From positions 1-64,000 of the forward strand of contig CAMCWF010000001.1 of NCBI GenBank assembly GCA_945882095.1: a stretch of DNA of 64,000 bases, given 5' to 3'. The first letter of the stretch is position 1, and each line of letters opens with the position of its first letter. This document shows, piece by piece, positions 62,801 through 64,000 of the stretch. Under the pieces are notes generated by a model. It made no database searches. It saw nothing but the letters and a program-made list of their open reading frames with translations, and was not told the origin of the DNA. The position numbers and the translations under genes were made by a program. This DNA is from Chryseobacterium gleum (GTDB taxonomy: Bacteria; Bacteroidota; Bacteroidia; Flavobacteriales_D; Crocinitomicaceae).

Positions 62801-64000
62801 TTATGCAGCCTTTAATCGATTGAGTTTTGTCTTATTAAATGCAGCCATTGCATAGGCTTCATCCACATGAAATTTCTTTTTCTGGCTTGAGGGAAGTTCA
62901 TACATAGCTTCCATAAAAATGGCTTCACAAATGGAACGTAAGCCCCTTGCTCCCAATTTCAATTCAATCGCTTTGTCGACGATAAAATCCAGGACTTTTT
63001 GGTCAAAGGTGAGTGTGATGCCATCGAGTTCAAAAACGCGGACAAATTGTTTCATCAGGGCATTTTTGGGTTCTGTTAGGATTCTTCTCAAGGCCTTTTT
63101 ATCCAAGGGCTCCAAATAACTCAACACAGGAAACCTTCCTATTAACTCTGGAATCAACCCAAACCCGCGCAAGTCTGCAGGAGAAATGTATTGAAGCAGT
63201 TCATTTTGTTCCACCTTATCATCGGAGCCATTTCTAAATCCAATGATGTTTTTATTGATGCGGGTGGCGATTAAATTCTCGATGCCGTCGAAGGCTCCAC
63301 CACAGATAAAGAGAATGTTTTTTGTATCAACGGGAATCATTTTTTGATCCGGATGCTTTCTTCCACCTTGGGGCGGCACATTTACAATGGTACCTTCAAG
63401 TAATTTCAATAGCGCTTGTTGTACCCCTTCGCCTGAAACGTCTCTTGTAATGGAAGGATTGTCACTTTTACGTGCAATTTTATCAATTTCATCAATAAAA
63501 ACGATGCCTTTTTGGGCTTTGTCTACATTGTAATCTGCGCCTTGAAGTAAACGTGTTAGGATGCTCTCAACGTCTTCACCGACATAACCCGCTTCTGTCA
63601 GGACAGTTGCATCTACGATGCAAAACGGTACCTTAAGCAATCGAGCAATGGTTTTGGCAAGCAAAGTCTTTCCTGTACCTGTACGACCTACCAAAATGAT
63701 GTTAGACTTTTCAATTTCTACTTCATTCGCGTCGTTTTGGTCCAATAAGCGCTTGTAGTGGTTGTACACAGCGACACTCAGTACTTTCTTTGCAGCATCT
63801 TGTCCAATGACGTATTCATCGACCTTGGCTTTAAGTTCTTTGGGTTTTAGGGGATTGATTTCGACCCCTTCCTCCACGCCTTTTTGGACCGTGTTTTTAC
63901 TTTCTTCGGTAATGATTCGATTGGCTTGAACGACGCAAGATTCACAAATGTGACCAGAAATACCGGCGATAAGAATGGCAGGTTCGGCGACTTTTTTACC
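62801..64000 (-). CDS. clpX: ATP-dependent protease ATPase subunit ClpX (5' end outside window)
   Basis: The AAA+ unfoldase of ClpXP. All of the ATPase is present ([16 protein letters not shown] Walker [16 protein letters not shown] Walker [19 protein letters not shown]-like pore parts and [13 protein letters not shown]). Upstream of the GTG at 63877 the frame stays open to the window edge for 41 codons and contains HICESC, the second half of the N-terminal zinc finger, so the true start is beyond 64000. Internal GTG is not the start. Confidence 0.96.
   Translation of the reverse strand, partial: GKKVAEPAILIAGISGHICESCVVQANRIITEESKNTVQKGVEEGVEINPLKPKELKAKVDEYVIGQDAAKKVLSVAVYNHYKRLLDQNDANEVEIEKSNIILVGRTGTGKTLLAKTIARLLKVPFCIVDATVLTEAGYVGEDVESILTRLLQGADYNVDKAQKGIVFIDEIDKIARKSDNPSITRDVSGEGVQQALLKLLEGTIVNVPPQGGRKHPDQKMIPVDTKNILFICGGAFDGIENLIATRINKNIIGFRNGSDDKVEQNELLQYISPADLRGFGLIPELIGRFPVLSYLEPLDKKALRRILTEPKNALMKQFVRVFELDGITLTFDQKVLDFIVDKAIELKLGARGLRSICEAIFMEAMYELPSSQKKKFHVDEAYAMAAFNKTKLNRLKAA

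Noticed and set aside
63875-63877. GTG at 63877 as the clpX start codon
   Set aside because: The frame continues upstream with the HICESC zinc-finger half, so the real start is outside the window.
1-64000. CRISPR arrays, rRNA genes, insertion sequences
   Set aside because: I looked for regular spaced repeats, rRNA-like sequence and transposase genes with terminal repeats and saw none.

Overview
The window looks like chromosomal DNA of a Bacteroidota member, most likely a Flavobacteriales species of the Crocinitomicaceae/Fluviicola kind. Several secreted proteins end in the C-terminal sorting domain of the type IX secretion system (T9SS). A PorU2/PorV2-type sortase and barrel pair is present. 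Promoters have the Bacteroidota form (-33 TTTG, -7 TAnnTTTG), there are few recognisable Shine-Dalgarno sequences, and the gene set includes the lineage-typical short LpxD paralog and tyrosine/homogentisate catabolism. Species-level naming is inference.

Layout. 1-2600: edge of an AT-rich accessory region with the end of a DNA-phosphorothioation (dnd) locus on the minus strand (dndC, then dndD interrupted by an in-frame TGA), two small unknown ORFs and a decayed gene fragment, lying at the 3' side of a tRNA-Asp gene. 2.9-10.8 kb: a large AsmA-family protein, a secreted purple-acid-phosphatase-like enzyme, an ankyrin protein and a DOMON protein with repeats; the last and the phosphatase carry T9SS tails. 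11-16.3 kb: thioesterase and metallo-hydrolase pair, DUF1573 lipoprotein, tRNA-His, TonB-dependent receptor, LuxR-type response regulator. 16.4-30.5 kb: Sua5, L31, LpxD paralog, PP2C phosphatase, PorU2/PorV2, then PssA, PurS, aldehyde dehydrogenase, coiled-coil membrane protein and enoyl-CoA hydratase family protein. 30.6-34.8 kb: translation block rplM-rpsI-rpsB-tsf-pyrH-frr, with S2 carrying a long nonapeptide-repeat tail. 35-38.4 kb: NhaA and a small arsenic-type operon. 38.5-41 kb: hmgA-hppD and, divergently, a short-chain threonine dehydrogenase. 42-47.6 kb: sigma factor, carotenoid genes crtI-crtB-idi, a pterin synthase, DNA photolyase and a peroxiredoxin, preceded by two tandem 35-bp palindromic units over the promoter. 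47.7-64 kb: mainly housekeeping genes (acyl-CoA dehydrogenase, anmK, amino-acid dehydrogenase, folC, rsmG, sigma factor, glycosyltransferase, tgt, lptG, pdhB, clpX) plus two more T9SS cargo proteins, a subtilase and an esterase.

How it fits together. The T9SS cargo proteins depend on sortases such as the PorU/PorV family. The sigma-crt-idi-pterin-photolyase cluster reads as one light/oxidative-protection module: colour, isoprenoid supply, a pterin enzyme that may feed a light-harvesting cofactor, and DNA repair. The most striking regulatory signal is the exact 35-bp tandem operator before that cluster. Other points worth a second look are candidate leaderless starts exactly 4 nt after the -7 box, a homologous repeat pair in two separate intergenic gaps, decayed gene ends in gaps, a tRNA-His with three U-U mismatches, and a queuine tRNA-ribosyltransferase without its zinc cysteines. 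I did not find a wholly new multi-gene system that I could defend.
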